A stretch of 23,219 bases of DNA from Candidatus Neomicrothrix sp. UBA825 (GTDB lineage Bacteria; Actinomycetota; Acidimicrobiia; Acidimicrobiales; UBA8592). Under the pieces are notes generated by a model. It was not told where the DNA came from. It ran no database searches and worked only from the letters and a program-made list of their open reading frames with translations. Below are positions 1 to 7,567 of the stretch, piece after piece; within the stretch, counting starts at the first letter, position 1; each line of letters opens with the position of its first letter. The translations under genes were made by a program, and so were the position numbers. The stretch spans positions 10,443 to 33,661 of the forward strand of contig DBHP01000056.1 in assembly GCA_002295705.1 (NCBI GenBank). Direction: 5' to 3'.

Positions 1-84
1 TCGAAGAGAGAATCTTTCATGCAAAGCTTGCAAGGGTGATTTGAAGAATTTGTAAATGCCTTGATGAATAGTTCCGAGTAGCCT

Positions 85-1266
85 ATGAACGTGGAACATT
101 CAGGGGACCCTTACATCAAAGATTCAATGCGTGAATTTGGAGAAACCATTTTTGCGGAAATGTCTGCACTTGCCGTAAAGACAGGTGCTATTAATCTTGG
201 ACAGGGATTTCCAGATACCGATGGGCCACAAGAAATAGCTGAATTAGCAATAACTGCAATTAGGGATGGTCATAACCAATACCCACCAGGATTGGGTATT
301 AAAAAGCTAAGAGACGCTATTTCACATCACCAAATGCGTTTCTACGGTTTGGAATTTGATCCTGAAACTGAAGTTCTCGTAACCGCCGGTGCGACTGAAG
401 CAATTGCTGCATCTCTACTAGCGCTATGTGAACAAGGAGATGAAATAATAACCTTCGAACCATATTACGATTCATACGCTGCCTCAATCGCTTTAGCAGG
501 CGGCGTGCGTCGCGTGGTCACACTCAACACTCCCGAATACACCTTTAGTATTGATGACCTGGAAGAGTTAATTAATGTGAAAACAAGAGCCATATTGCTG
601 AATTCACCCCACAACCCGACGGGAAAAGTATTTACTCATAATGAGTTAAGCCAAATAGCGAACCTTTGCATTGAACATGATTTAGTAGCCATATGTGATG
701 AGGTGTACGAACATCTTGTTTTTGAAGGACAACATATCCCTCTAATCCAATATCCCGGTATGCGTGATAGAACGATTCAAATCTCATCAGCAGGCAAAAC
801 TTTCAGTTTCACCGGTTGGAAAATTGGGTGGGTCTGCGCACAGCCAGCTCTTTTAGATACTGTTCGGACAGCAAAACAATTCCTAACGTACGTAAATGGA
901 GCCCCATTCCAACATGCTATTGCTGAAGCTCTTAACCTATCTGACCACTACTTTGAGAACTTCCTTGAAGATATGAGAGTAAAACGTGATTGTTTATCAC
1001 AAGGGTTAGAAAAGGCTGGTTTGACTACATTTACTCCGCAAGGAACCTACTTCGTTACGGCTGATATAGAGAAGCTGGGGTACGAAGACGGAAAACAGTT
1101 TTGTTTGGACCTACCGGTTCAGTGTGGAGTTGTCGCAGTCCCTAACGTTGTCTTCTATGACAATAAAGACCTTGGGAGCACGTTAATACGATTTGCTTTC
1201 TGCAAAAAACTTGATGTCCTTGAGGAAGCTGTTGAACGACTACAAACTATAGAGAGTCTCACATGA
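85..1266 (+). CDS. PLP-dependent class I aminotransferase (glutamine transaminase/DapC-like)
   Basis: A 393-residue fold-type I aminotransferase of the kynurenine/glutamine transaminase K, YbdL/MtnE and actinobacterial DapC group. Visible family features are the N-terminal NLGQGFPD segment (residues 37-44), the NQYPPGLG substrate loop near 64-71, NPTG at 177-180, the PLP-ring aspartate in CDEVY (D205), the Schiff-base lysine in SAGKTF (K238), and a C-terminal Arg in LIRFAF that would bind the substrate carboxylate. It overlaps the following omega-amidase gene by 4 nt (ATGA), so the two are translationally coupled. That pairing favours a glutamine or methionine transaminase, whose alpha-ketoglutaramate or ketosuccinamate product the amidase would hydrolyse. 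N-succinyldiaminopimelate aminotransferase is the main alternative. The ATG at 85 has only a weak GAG-type ribosome site; ATG 127 is a shorter alternative. The family is confident, the substrate is inferred. Confidence 0.9.
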   Translation: MNVEHSGDPYIKDSMREFGETIFAEMSALAVKTGAINLGQGFPDTDGPQEIAELAITAIRDGHNQYPPGLGIKKLRDAISHHQMRFYGLEFDPETEVLVTAGATEAIAASLLALCEQGDEIITFEPYYDSYAASIALAGGVRRVVTLNTPEYTFSIDDLEELINVKTRAILLNSPHNPTGKVFTHNELSQIANLCIEHDLVAICDEVYEHLVFEGQHIPLIQYPGMRDRTIQISSAGKTFSFTGWKIGWVCAQPALLDTVRTAKQFLTYVNGAPFQHAIAEALNLSDHYFENFLEDMRVKRDCLSQGLEKAGLTTFTPQGTYFVTADIEKLGYEDGKQFCLDLPVQCGVVAVPNVVFYDNKDLGSTLIRFAFCKKLDVLEEAVERLQTIESLT

Positions 1267-2027
1267 AAATAGCGGGCATACAGCACGACATAGTGTGGGA
1301 GGATAAAGAAAAGAACTTCACTAACCTGCGGCCCCTAATATCTCAGGCTGCAGAAAAGGGGCCGGATTTAATTATCCTCACAGAACTTTTCAGTACTGGC
1401 TTCTCAATGAACACGGAAATAATTAGCGAGGGCACAGATGGCCCTAGCATCTCCTTTCTAATGAACGAAGCCGAAAGGACTGGAATCCCAATATGTGGTT
1501 CCGTACCGGCAATGGCAAAGGGGCAAACGAAACCTCATAACTTTCTTGTTGTGGCCTATCCAGATAATTCAATGGAATCGTATGCCAAGAAGCATCTGTT
1601 TACGTTCGCCAAAGAAGACAACCATTATCGTCCCGGCCAGGAAACACTTACAGTTAATATTGCCGGAACGGCAGTTAGTTTTTTTATTTGTTTTGATCTA
1701 CGTTTTGCGCCCGATTTCTGGGAACTAGCGCCCAAAACAGATCTGTATGTTGTTATTGCTAATTGGCCTGAAACTCGAGCACACCATTGGAAATCTTTAC
1801 TCACTGCTCGCGCTATTGAGAATCAGGCATATGTGATGGGGGTGAATAGAGTTGGGTCGGGAGATGGAATTAGGTACTCAGGCGATTCACGCTTGATTGA
1901 CCCACTTGGCGCTGAGGTTGTTGGCACTGACTCAAGTCTGGCTGAAATATTCGTAGGCGACGTGAGCTCTTCAGTCGTCTCAGAGGTTCGCAGTCAATAC
2001 CCATTTCTTGATGACCGCAGTCGGTGA
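1263..2027 (+). CDS. Carbon-nitrogen hydrolase, YafV/Nit2-type omega-amidase
   Basis: A 254-residue nitrilase-superfamily amidohydrolase. The Glu-Lys-Cys triad is visible: E41 in LTELFSTGFSM, K109 in YAKKHLFTFA, and C143 in FFICFDLRF. The combination of a TGFSM-like first block, a KHLF second block and an ICFDLRF nucleophile block is characteristic of the YafV/Nit2 omega-amidase branch, which deamidates alpha-ketoglutaramate and ketosuccinamate, rather than of true nitrilases. No signal peptide is present, so it is cytoplasmic. Its ATG overlaps the aminotransferase stop codon. The simplest role is removal of the ketoamide made when glutamine is the amino donor, pulling transamination forward, for example in methionine salvage. 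The 3' end stops 4 nt short of the convergent propeller gene, leaving no space for a separate terminator. Confidence 0.9.
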   Translation: MKIAGIQHDIVWEDKEKNFTNLRPLISQAAEKGPDLIILTELFSTGFSMNTEIISEGTDGPSISFLMNEAERTGIPICGSVPAMAKGQTKPHNFLVVAYPDNSMESYAKKHLFTFAKEDNHYRPGQETLTVNIAGTAVSFFICFDLRFAPDFWELAPKTDLYVVIANWPETRAHHWKSLLTARAIENQAYVMGVNRVGSGDGIRYSGDSRLIDPLGAEVVGTDSSLAEIFVGDVSSSVVSEVRSQYPFLDDRSR

Positions 2028-2031
2028 TCTT

Positions 2032-3636
2032 TCATTCCTCAGCGATCATGATGACTTTCCCATCCCTATTCCCGATAATGATTTTTCCATCCCACACAGC
2101 TGGAGTGGCCTCCAAACAACCATTACCCACGGGAAAACGCCAAATTCGCTCAGGCTTTATATTTGTGTCCTTCACGTCGTAAGCATTCAGGAAGCCACTG
2201 CAATCAGCTTGCAGTAGAACGTCATCGATAACGACAGGAGAGCTCCACAAGGGGCCTTGAATAAGGAATTCCCAACGGATTGAACCTGTAATCTTATCTA
2301 TTCCTATAACTCGTGCGGAGTCGGTAACAATGATGACTAAATCTTTGTGCAGTGCGGCTGTTGCCCAAACACCATCTGGTAGTTCAGCGTTGTCAAATAT
2401 TGACCAAACAAGTGGGTTATCAGGATTGGAGGGGTCCAATTTAATGAACTGTCCTACTTGAAATGAGCGGTTAAATCCTCTTTCATATTCAACGCCAACG
2501 TACAAATAACCTTCTTCATCTACAACAATTGTTGCATCTACGTCGTCACCAACCCAGTATCGAAAATTACGGACAGGGTCTTCACCTACTGAGAGCAATG
2601 ACAAGTCCCATCCTTGAACAAGACCTCCGGAATTTGCGAAATATGCAGTATCTCCACTGATGGCGACGGAACCTTCGATCGAGACATTACTGCCAACGGT
2701 ATTTATCAAGTCATCGTCATATCCAGGCGCAGCAAAGACGAGTTCCGGCTCAGCCATTACGAAACCGTCGTCATCATAAGACCTGTTGAGTTTAATAATG
2801 TGAAATACCGAATTCTCTCCACCTACAAAGAGATAATCATTAATTACGAGCGGTGCGCCATCCCAATCATTATTCCATACGCTTCCTTCAACAGTGTCTG
2901 AGTCAAGGCTCCAAAGAACTAATGGTTCCCCTCGGTCTATCGCCACGAGCCGAAGTAAGTCATCTCTGCCACCGGTGTATACGATCGGGAAACCGTCTGG
3001 GTCTACGGTCACTGACCCCTTGATGATGTCATCTGTTTGCAACGGTTTTAATAGCTGGTTTCCTGTTTCGGCGTCAAGAAAATGAATAGCTCCGTCTAAA
3101 GCACCAAAGATGGTCCACGTGACGCCATCCCGTTCAAAAATAGCTGGTTGCCCTGTCCACCCAAGACCGCACCATTCCTCATTCTGATAATCAAGCATGG
3201 TAGTGCCACATAGAAGAGTGTTACGAGGGTATTGCCACTTCAATTCAGGGTTTCTAGGTATTGGACCTGTTCCGTAAAAGGTGCGTGTTGGGTTTCCGCG
3301 AAAAGTAAGCAATCCTTCAACTGTTGTACCCCAAGGTGAACCTACTGATGAAGGATCAACCCACCCTGGGTAAGGATCTGGGGGAATCATCACAGTCGGC
3401 ACAGGTTCAGGTTCGAGAGGGGCCTCAACTTCGGGTATGACAGTTGGAATAGGCGTAGGAACGACCTCTGGCGCTTGAAAAACTTCTTCTATTGACTCAG
3501 TTGATTGCGTTAAAAGCCAGATCCATGCTCCGACCGCCGCTCCAAGGGCAAGCAGGATAATTGGTATCATCCAGCGCAGAATTCTGCTGCTAGTTGATTG
3601 GGTCAATTTGGCGTAACGAGGAATATATGGTTCCAA
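2032..3636 (-). CDS. Membrane-anchored PQQ-like beta-propeller protein
   Basis: A 534-residue protein with a short cytoplasmic N-terminus, one transmembrane segment at about 22-43, a Pro/Val/Glu-rich linker at about 52-90, and an extracytoplasmic beta-propeller. The propeller is read from repeated blade-like strands such as FGALDGAIHFLDAETG, SARVIGIDKITGSIRWEF and a C-terminal IIGNRDGKVIMI, the pattern of PQQ-binding-like (PF13360) repeats. No enzyme active site is evident, and quinoprotein dehydrogenase tryptophan-docking motifs were not seen, so a scaffold or sensor role is as likely as catalysis. Four or more cysteines in the exported part (LLCGTT, EEWCGLG, ADCSG, NGCLE) could form disulfides. 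The start is TTG with AAGAG six nt upstream, only 9 nt after the upstream crotonase stop; the next in-frame ATG lies inside the membrane segment. The fold is confident, the function unknown. Confidence 0.85.
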   Translation of the reverse strand: MEPYIPRYAKLTQSTSSRILRWMIPIILLALGAAVGAWIWLLTQSTESIEEVFQAPEVVPTPIPTVIPEVEAPLEPEPVPTVMIPPDPYPGWVDPSSVGSPWGTTVEGLLTFRGNPTRTFYGTGPIPRNPELKWQYPRNTLLCGTTMLDYQNEEWCGLGWTGQPAIFERDGVTWTIFGALDGAIHFLDAETGNQLLKPLQTDDIIKGSVTVDPDGFPIVYTGGRDDLLRLVAIDRGEPLVLWSLDSDTVEGSVWNNDWDGAPLVINDYLFVGGENSVFHIIKLNRSYDDDGFVMAEPELVFAAPGYDDDLINTVGSNVSIEGSVAISGDTAYFANSGGLVQGWDLSLLSVGEDPVRNFRYWVGDDVDATIVVDEEGYLYVGVEYERGFNRSFQVGQFIKLDPSNPDNPLVWSIFDNAELPDGVWATAALHKDLVIIVTDSARVIGIDKITGSIRWEFLIQGPLWSSPVVIDDVLLQADCSGFLNAYDVKDTNIKPERIWRFPVGNGCLEATPAVWDGKIIIGNRDGKVIMIAEE

Positions 3637-3645
3637 ATTGGACTC

Positions 3646-4437
3646 TTATCGGCCTTTAAATTGAGCTGATCGTCGTTCAACAAATGACGCAACTCCCTCT
3701 TTAGCATCGTCTGAAGCTAACAATTTCGATTGAACTGGCCCCATAGCATCAACAGTTGCCTTGAACCCCTCATCAATCCAGCGCTTTGATGATGCTTTTG
3801 TTTCTTGCACCGCTAGTGGTGCCATTTCGCAGATCCTTGCTGCTAGTTCCAACGCCCTTGTCAATTCAGACCCAACCGGAACGATCTCTTGTACAAGCCC
3901 TATCCGGTATGCTTCTTCAGCATCAAATTCATCACATGTAAGAAGGTGATACATTGCATTTCCCCACCCCCCACGTTCAACGAAACGAATGGTAGCTCCA
4001 CCGGTAGCGTGTATTCCACGAGCTGGTTCTAGCTGGGAGAAGCGGCAATTATCAGCGGCGATGATTATGTCACCAGCTAAGGCAAGCTCAATACCAAATG
4101 TGTATGTAATGCCCTTCACCGCAGTGATAATGGGTTTTCTGCATGCACGTCCTAATGCCATGGGGTCCACACGAGGACTCTGATCTGTATGAGATCTGTC
4201 ATTCGAAGACATTCTGTCTGTCCATTTTGGCAAGTCAAGCCCAGCTGTGAAGTGGTCGCCATGTGCGAATAAAACACCGACCCATAGTTCGTCATTAGTG
4301 TCAAGTTCCGTTATTGCATCGACAAGTTGGGTTGCCATGGTTGGGGTATAACCGTTTAGTTTTTCTGGACGATTTAACCCTATGAGAAGGATGTGTTCCT
4401 TTACTTCTGTTGTTATTGAACCTTCGTTTTCAGTCAT
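3646..4437 (-). CDS. Enoyl-CoA hydratase/isomerase (crotonase) family protein
   Basis: A 263-residue crotonase-fold protein. Oxyanion-hole segments are recognisable as HFTAGLDLP (around residues 62-70, replacing the usual FSAGADL) and VKGITYTFGIELALAGD (about 107-123). The first catalytic glutamate of classical hydratases aligns with E137 in SQLEPARG. The second, normally in an AMEM-type motif, aligns with Y163 in NAMYHLL, so normal enoyl-CoA hydration is doubtful. Other crotonase reactions such as isomerase, hydrolase or dehalogenase are possible. It is followed 9 nt later by the membrane propeller gene and probably heads that operon. No Shine-Dalgarno precedes the ATG, but TAATGT lies exactly 6 nt upstream, suggesting a leaderless transcript. 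The family is confident, the substrate unknown. Confidence 0.88.
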   Translation of the reverse strand: MTENEGSITTEVKEHILLIGLNRPEKLNGYTPTMATQLVDAITELDTNDELWVGVLFAHGDHFTAGLDLPKWTDRMSSNDRSHTDQSPRVDPMALGRACRKPIITAVKGITYTFGIELALAGDIIIAADNCRFSQLEPARGIHATGGATIRFVERGGWGNAMYHLLTCDEFDAEEAYRIGLVQEIVPVGSELTRALELAARICEMAPLAVQETKASSKRWIDEGFKATVDAMGPVQSKLLASDDAKEGVASFVERRSAQFKGR

Positions 4438-4443
4438 ACAATG

Positions 4444-4449
4444 ACATTA
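4444..4449 (-). promoter_or_regulatory. Putative -10 box of leaderless crotonase mRNA
   Basis: On the minus strand TAATGT is followed by six nt (CATTGT) and then the ATG at 4437. TANNNT placed 6-8 nt before a start codon is the known actinobacterial signature of leaderless transcripts, and no Shine-Dalgarno is present here. No -35 box was identified. This is inferred from pattern only. Confidence 0.45.
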
Positions 4450-4491
4450 GTGCCTTTGCCTACAGTTTTGTCAACAACACGTTCTGGGTGA

Positions 4492-5058
4492 TTAGTCGTC
4501 GTTCACTACTCGGAATGCTCTTTGGAGAAGAGGATTCTCTTCACTGGGTTGCATATCCTGTTCTTCATCCCAAAATGTACCTTGCGTTACTTCCTCGTTT
4601 GAATAATCATCTGGCACTACATGTAGGAATGCGTCTTCAAAAGGCTCAGAAACGAGTTCTTCAATAGGGGTAGAGGCTTCTTCAACATCAATGCTTACAG
4701 GAGCTGCAATTTCCTGTTGCGCATGAACATCTTCAATAGGGATTTCTATATTAATTTCAGGTTCTTGATAGGCGTCTTGCAATATCTCAACTTCAGTTTT
4801 AGCCTTAGCCTCTTTGCGCTTGATGGCCTTTTTAGACTTTCTCGCTTTTTTGCGACCAGTAGATCGCTCATCGATGAGTTCCCAACCATGTGGAACGGTA
4901 ATTCTAGATGCATGAATTTCACATAAAGCCGATCCGTCTATTGCGTTATCGTGATCGGTATCAACAATCCAAGCTCTCCGGGTTTGCGGAACCATTAGAA
5001 GTACACAGTCTGCTTCTCTGGCACATCCAACTCGGTTACAAAAGTCAGTTCTTTCCAC
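4492..5058 (-). CDS. DUF3499-type small zinc-binding protein with charged tail
   Basis: A 188-residue protein whose first ~60 residues match my recollection of the actinobacterial DUF3499 family: an N-terminal CNRVGCAREADC segment (C-x4-C, where typical members have CSRPGC), a central hydrophobic strand, and a C-terminal LCEIHASRITVPHGWELI block (usual form LCxxHxxRLTxPxGWE). The Cys and Cys/His residues probably bind one zinc. The rest is unusual: a Lys/Arg-rich stretch (about 70-90) followed by about 90 acidic, low-complexity residues likely to be disordered. An upstream reading-frame extension exists to 5178, but GTG 5058 is preferred because it begins just before the conserved Cys block and has TACTTT exactly 6 nt upstream; ATG 5076 is the alternative. 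The biochemical function of the family is unknown. Confidence 0.75.
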   Translation of the reverse strand: MERTDFCNRVGCAREADCVLLMVPQTRRAWIVDTDHDNAIDGSALCEIHASRITVPHGWELIDERSTGRKKARKSKKAIKRKEAKAKTEVEILQDAYQEPEINIEIPIEDVHAQQEIAAPVSIDVEEASTPIEELVSEPFEDAFLHVVPDDYSNEEVTQGTFWDEEQDMQPSEENPLLQRAFRVVNDD

Positions 5059-5064
5059 GTGAAA

Positions 5065-5070
5065 AAAGTA
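5065..5070 (-). promoter_or_regulatory. Putative -10 box of leaderless DUF3499 mRNA
   Basis: Minus-strand TACTTT is followed by TTTCAC and GTG at 5058, a TANNNT box with six-nt spacing to a start codon that lacks a Shine-Dalgarno. It coincides with the start predicted independently from the conserved Cys block. Confidence 0.45.
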
Positions 5071-5232
5071 CCTCATCAAGGCTTCAAGAGTTGTGACTAT
5101 GAACGAAAATTTGCGATTTTCTAAAAATGGGTAGGTAAATAACACAACACGATGCTGTTTAGGAGGAAGCGATCTCACATTTAAAGAGGTGATTGTTTGC
5201 TTTTCACTTAAGATGATAAGGACGAAGGAGGC

Positions 5233-6255
5233 ATGATCATTTCTTGGATTTCACCTGAAACACTCTCTCAGCAATTTGAACTATGCGGAGTAACCGAAGG
5301 CTCCTATGTCGTTGTATTGACTGATAATTTGGTAACTGATCAGTTTCAAGCGAACAGTGCGGATGGCCTCCAGAAACTAGGCTGCCGTTTTGATATCTTC
5401 AATATCCAGTGGAACCAGAAGGAAACAACATTAATCAAGCTTCAAAGCGAAGACCTTCGTGGTGCTTTAAGCCAAGCGGATTTAGTAATTGATCTCACCG
5501 ATAGCCTCACAAATGAGATGCTTGAGAATTCTCGTCTAAATCAAAACCGTATCCTTTGTATTAAAACTTCCGAGTTTAAACCCTATAGCCATTCGATGAC
5601 GAGCGCAGGGGTCTTGCATCGATCGAACCGCATACATACCCTGCTACCCAACACGGATCATATATCTATCAACTCTGAAGCTGGAACTAATCTAGTGTTC
5701 AGCATTGATGCGTTAGAGTACGGTAGCTATACCGGAGTACCAGAACAAGAAGGAGATCTAGCGATCTGGCCTACCGGCTATATGGACTTTTCCGCTGATA
5801 CAACTGGGTTAGAGGGAGAGATCGTTCTTATGCCCGGCGATATCGTAAACGATGCTCTTCATCTAGTGAAAAGCCCTGTTGTATTGCAAATTCGTGGAGG
5901 GAACATTGTTGAAATAATTGGAGAATCAAGCGATGCAAATCTTTTAAAAGCCCAACTTGAATCCTTTTCAGATCGTGAGCATGCGTACATGATGAAAGGA
6001 TTTTCTATTGGTTTGCTTTATTTTAAAGGCGGCTACTTTTCTGGCCCATTTGATCCCAGAAAAGTAAGTGCTGTAGAGACAACTCTTCGAGGCGGATGGA
6101 CAACTCTGATCTTTGGTAACGATATAGCAAATTCACTCTCTGTAACGCTCACATCCCCCAACTTGATATTTGATAATGTTGAGATATTCCTCAAGGGAGA
6201 CTTTGCTGCGACGATGGAACCCGATATCTACGAATTGGCTTTGATGGGCCTTTAG
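5233..6255 (+). CDS. M29 aminopeptidase/NicX-like protein, apparently lacking metal ligands
   Basis: A 340-residue protein whose layout resembles M29 leucyl aminopeptidases and the related 2,5-dihydroxypyridine dioxygenase NicX. It has an N-terminal alpha/beta half (GSYVVVLTD, then ADLVIDLTDSLTNEML), a central SEAGTNLVFSID strand corresponding to the family's SPxGTDLxF, a GDLAIWPTG block, and a C-terminal IRGGNIVEIIG...FSIGLLYF...FDNVEIFLKGDF series. The acidic and histidine metal ligands expected in the second half (ELGIG-type Glu and HxD-type motifs) are not apparent, and no histidine occurs after H250. An inactive or repurposed family member is therefore inferred. AGGAGG ends 1 nt before the ATG, while an earlier AAGGA (5218-5222) is 10 nt away. 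It may share transcription with the LysM lipoprotein downstream. The family call is moderate. Confidence 0.6.
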   Translation: MIISWISPETLSQQFELCGVTEGSYVVVLTDNLVTDQFQANSADGLQKLGCRFDIFNIQWNQKETTLIKLQSEDLRGALSQADLVIDLTDSLTNEMLENSRLNQNRILCIKTSEFKPYSHSMTSAGVLHRSNRIHTLLPNTDHISINSEAGTNLVFSIDALEYGSYTGVPEQEGDLAIWPTGYMDFSADTTGLEGEIVLMPGDIVNDALHLVKSPVVLQIRGGNIVEIIGESSDANLLKAQLESFSDREHAYMMKGFSIGLLYFKGGYFSGPFDPRKVSAVETTLRGGWTTLIFGNDIANSLSVTLTSPNLIFDNVEIFLKGDFAATMEPDIYELALMGL

Positions 6256-6361
6256 ACTCATTTGATTTCTGTAAATTGCCAGTAAATTTTAGTCAAAATT
6301 GTTCTGGACCTGAATAGATTCGTGCTGTAGCCTGCCCACTAGGACACAATAAAGGGATGAA

Positions 6362-6721
6362 ATGAAAATATTTTTGTGCGCCATCATAGGTGCTTCATTT
6401 ATATTAGGCGCTTGTGGAAGTAGTGACTCAAATGACGCTCCACCGGCTACAACCGAAGTTGAAATACCCACTGAAACACCAGCGGAAGAAGTTACTGAAA
6501 CGCCTGTTGTTGTGGAACCCACGCCAACAGCAGAAATTGTCATACCTACTCCTGCTCCCTTAATCCATACAGTTCAACCAGGTAATTCGCTAAGTCAAAT
6601 AGCGCAAAGCTATGGAGTTCCCATTGAACTTCTTGCAGCAGAAAATGGAATTGAAGATTACAACCTCATACAAGTAGGTCAAGAAATTGTAATTCCGCTA
6701 ATTGAAGATGAGGAAGAATAA
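6362..6721 (+). CDS. LysM-domain lipoprotein
   Basis: A 119-residue secreted lipoprotein. A signal peptide with lipobox LGAC at 15-18 makes Cys18 the lipidated residue. Then comes an acidic Thr/Pro/Glu-rich spacer (about 20-66) that would span part of the wall, and one C-terminal LysM domain (about 69-112: HTVQPGNSLSQIAQSYG...LIQVGQEIVIP) expected to bind peptidoglycan GlcNAc. It ends with a short acidic tail. AAAGGG provides a ribosome site. It probably tethers the membrane to peptidoglycan or serves as a wall sensor, since no catalytic domain is present. It faces the cyclophilin gene with an 18-nt gap. Its lipidation would normally be completed by Lnt, and an Lnt-like gene occurs at 16502. 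Confidence 0.92.
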   Translation: MKIFLCAIIGASFILGACGSSDSNDAPPATTEVEIPTETPAEEVTETPVVVEPTPTAEIVIPTPAPLIHTVQPGNSLSQIAQSYGVPIELLAAENGIEDYNLIQVGQEIVIPLIEDEEE

Positions 6722-6739
6722 TTACGCTTCCTGCTGAAA

Positions 6740-7291
6740 TTAACTTTCAGTGATTTGAACCGAATGAATCACAACGTCAGTTACAGGTCTATCTCCAGGT
6801 TGGGTTTGGACTCGTTGCATTTCGTCGGCAACTTCTAATCCTTTTACGACCTTTCCAAATAAAGAGTACTGAGGTGGTAACCCTACTCCGCTTTGGCCGG
6901 TCACTATAAAGAATTGGCTTCCATTTGTGTTGGGCCCTGCATTAGCCATTGCGATAGAACCTATTTCATATCGACCTGGTGCGGGAAGTTCATCCTCAAA
7001 ACGATAACCAGGTCCTCCTCTACCGGAACCCTCTGGGCATCCACCTTGGCACATGAACCCATTAATGATTCTGTGAAAGATCAATCCATCGTAATAGTGG
7101 TACCGAGAAAGAAACACAAAGTTATTCACAGTGACAGGGGCGTTTACAACATCTAAATGGATGACCATGTCGCCCATTGATGTCTCCATCGTAGCAGTGT
7201 AGTTTTTCGTGGTGTCTATACACATGGGTGGTTGCTCTGCGAATTGAGTTATTCTCTCGCTGGAACCATCTGCATTTGGGCAATCAGTCAT
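6740..7291 (-). CDS. Cyclophilin-type peptidyl-prolyl cis-trans isomerase
   Basis: A 183-residue cyclophilin. The catalytic core is visible in IFHRIINGFMCQGG (Arg, Phe, Met and Gln of the prolyl site) and in NGSQFFIVTG, followed by FGKVVKGLEVAD. The N-terminal stretch CPNADGSSERITQFAEQPPMCID resembles the segment preceding the domain in exported actinobacterial PPIases, but here there is no signal peptide or membrane anchor, so the protein is probably cytoplasmic. The ATG at 7291 is chosen over an upstream start at 7336 because AGGA lies five nt before it and the homologous segment begins there. The gene is divergent from the small zinc-ribbon gene. Confidence 0.93.
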   Translation of the reverse strand: MTDCPNADGSSERITQFAEQPPMCIDTTKNYTATMETSMGDMVIHLDVVNAPVTVNNFVFLSRYHYYDGLIFHRIINGFMCQGGCPEGSGRGGPGYRFEDELPAPGRYEIGSIAMANAGPNTNGSQFFIVTGQSGVGLPPQYSLFGKVVKGLEVADEMQRVQTQPGDRPVTDVVIHSVQITES

Positions 7292-7381
7292 AAATTTCCT
7301 TTTATAGTTATGTTTTGACGTAACCCTAGCCTGCAATTTTTATTTGACCACACCATCCGCTGCTTATGTCCATTATGAATC

Positions 7382-7387
7382 TACGAT
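7382..7387 (+). promoter_or_regulatory. Putative -10 box of leaderless zinc-ribbon mRNA
   Basis: TACGAT is followed by six nt (CCGCAT) and the ATG at 7394. There is no Shine-Dalgarno. TTGACC at 7344-7349 is too far away (32 nt) to be its -35 partner. Confidence 0.45.
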
Positions 7388-7393
7388 CCGCAT

Positions 7394-7567
7394 ATGGAGC
7401 AGAAACCTCAACAGGGAAAAATCCGCAAGATACGACATAAGCGAATGACTATATCCTGCGCAGTATGCGATGTTACATGGAGAGGTAAACCTGGCGACTC
7501 ATGCTGGAGCTGTGGCAATAAGCAAACAACGATTGCTGTTCCGAGTCAAGTCAAGATTGTCTCTTAA
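7394..7567 (+). CDS. 57-residue zinc-ribbon protein
   Basis: A short open frame read directly from the sequence: a basic N-terminus (MEQKPQQGKIRKIRHKR), then CAVC at 22-25 and CWSC at 37-40, giving a C-x2-C...C-x2-C zinc ribbon, and a short hydrophobic tail ending VKIVS. An in-frame TGA at 7376-7378 blocks extension upstream, so ATG 7394 is the only ordinary start. No Shine-Dalgarno is present, but a TACGAT box is ideally placed for a leaderless transcript. The large hairpin beginning at its stop codon supports a discrete transcription unit. The combination of basic residues and zinc ribbon suggests a nucleic-acid or ribosome-associated role; that is inference. Confidence 0.7.
   Translation: MEQKPQQGKIRKIRHKRMTISCAVCDVTWRGKPGDSCWSCGNKQTTIAVPSQVKIVS

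Noticed and set aside
1..84. Possible C-terminal end of an upstream plus-strand gene (frame ending in ...ARVI and TGA at 42-44)
   Set aside because: Only about 13 residues are visible and other frames also close nearby; nothing identifies a gene.
5077..5178. Upstream extension of the DUF3499 frame
   Set aside because: The added 34 or more residues are unlike the family start, and the conserved Cys block begins right after GTG 5058.
6285..6300. AATTTT-AGTC-AAAATT hairpin upstream of the LysM gene
   Set aside because: AT-only stem expected by chance in this composition.
6734..6750. CTGAAA-TTAAC-TTTCAG hairpin between the LysM and cyclophilin genes
   Set aside because: A 6-bp, mostly AT stem overlapping a stop codon with no T-tract; too weak to call a terminator.
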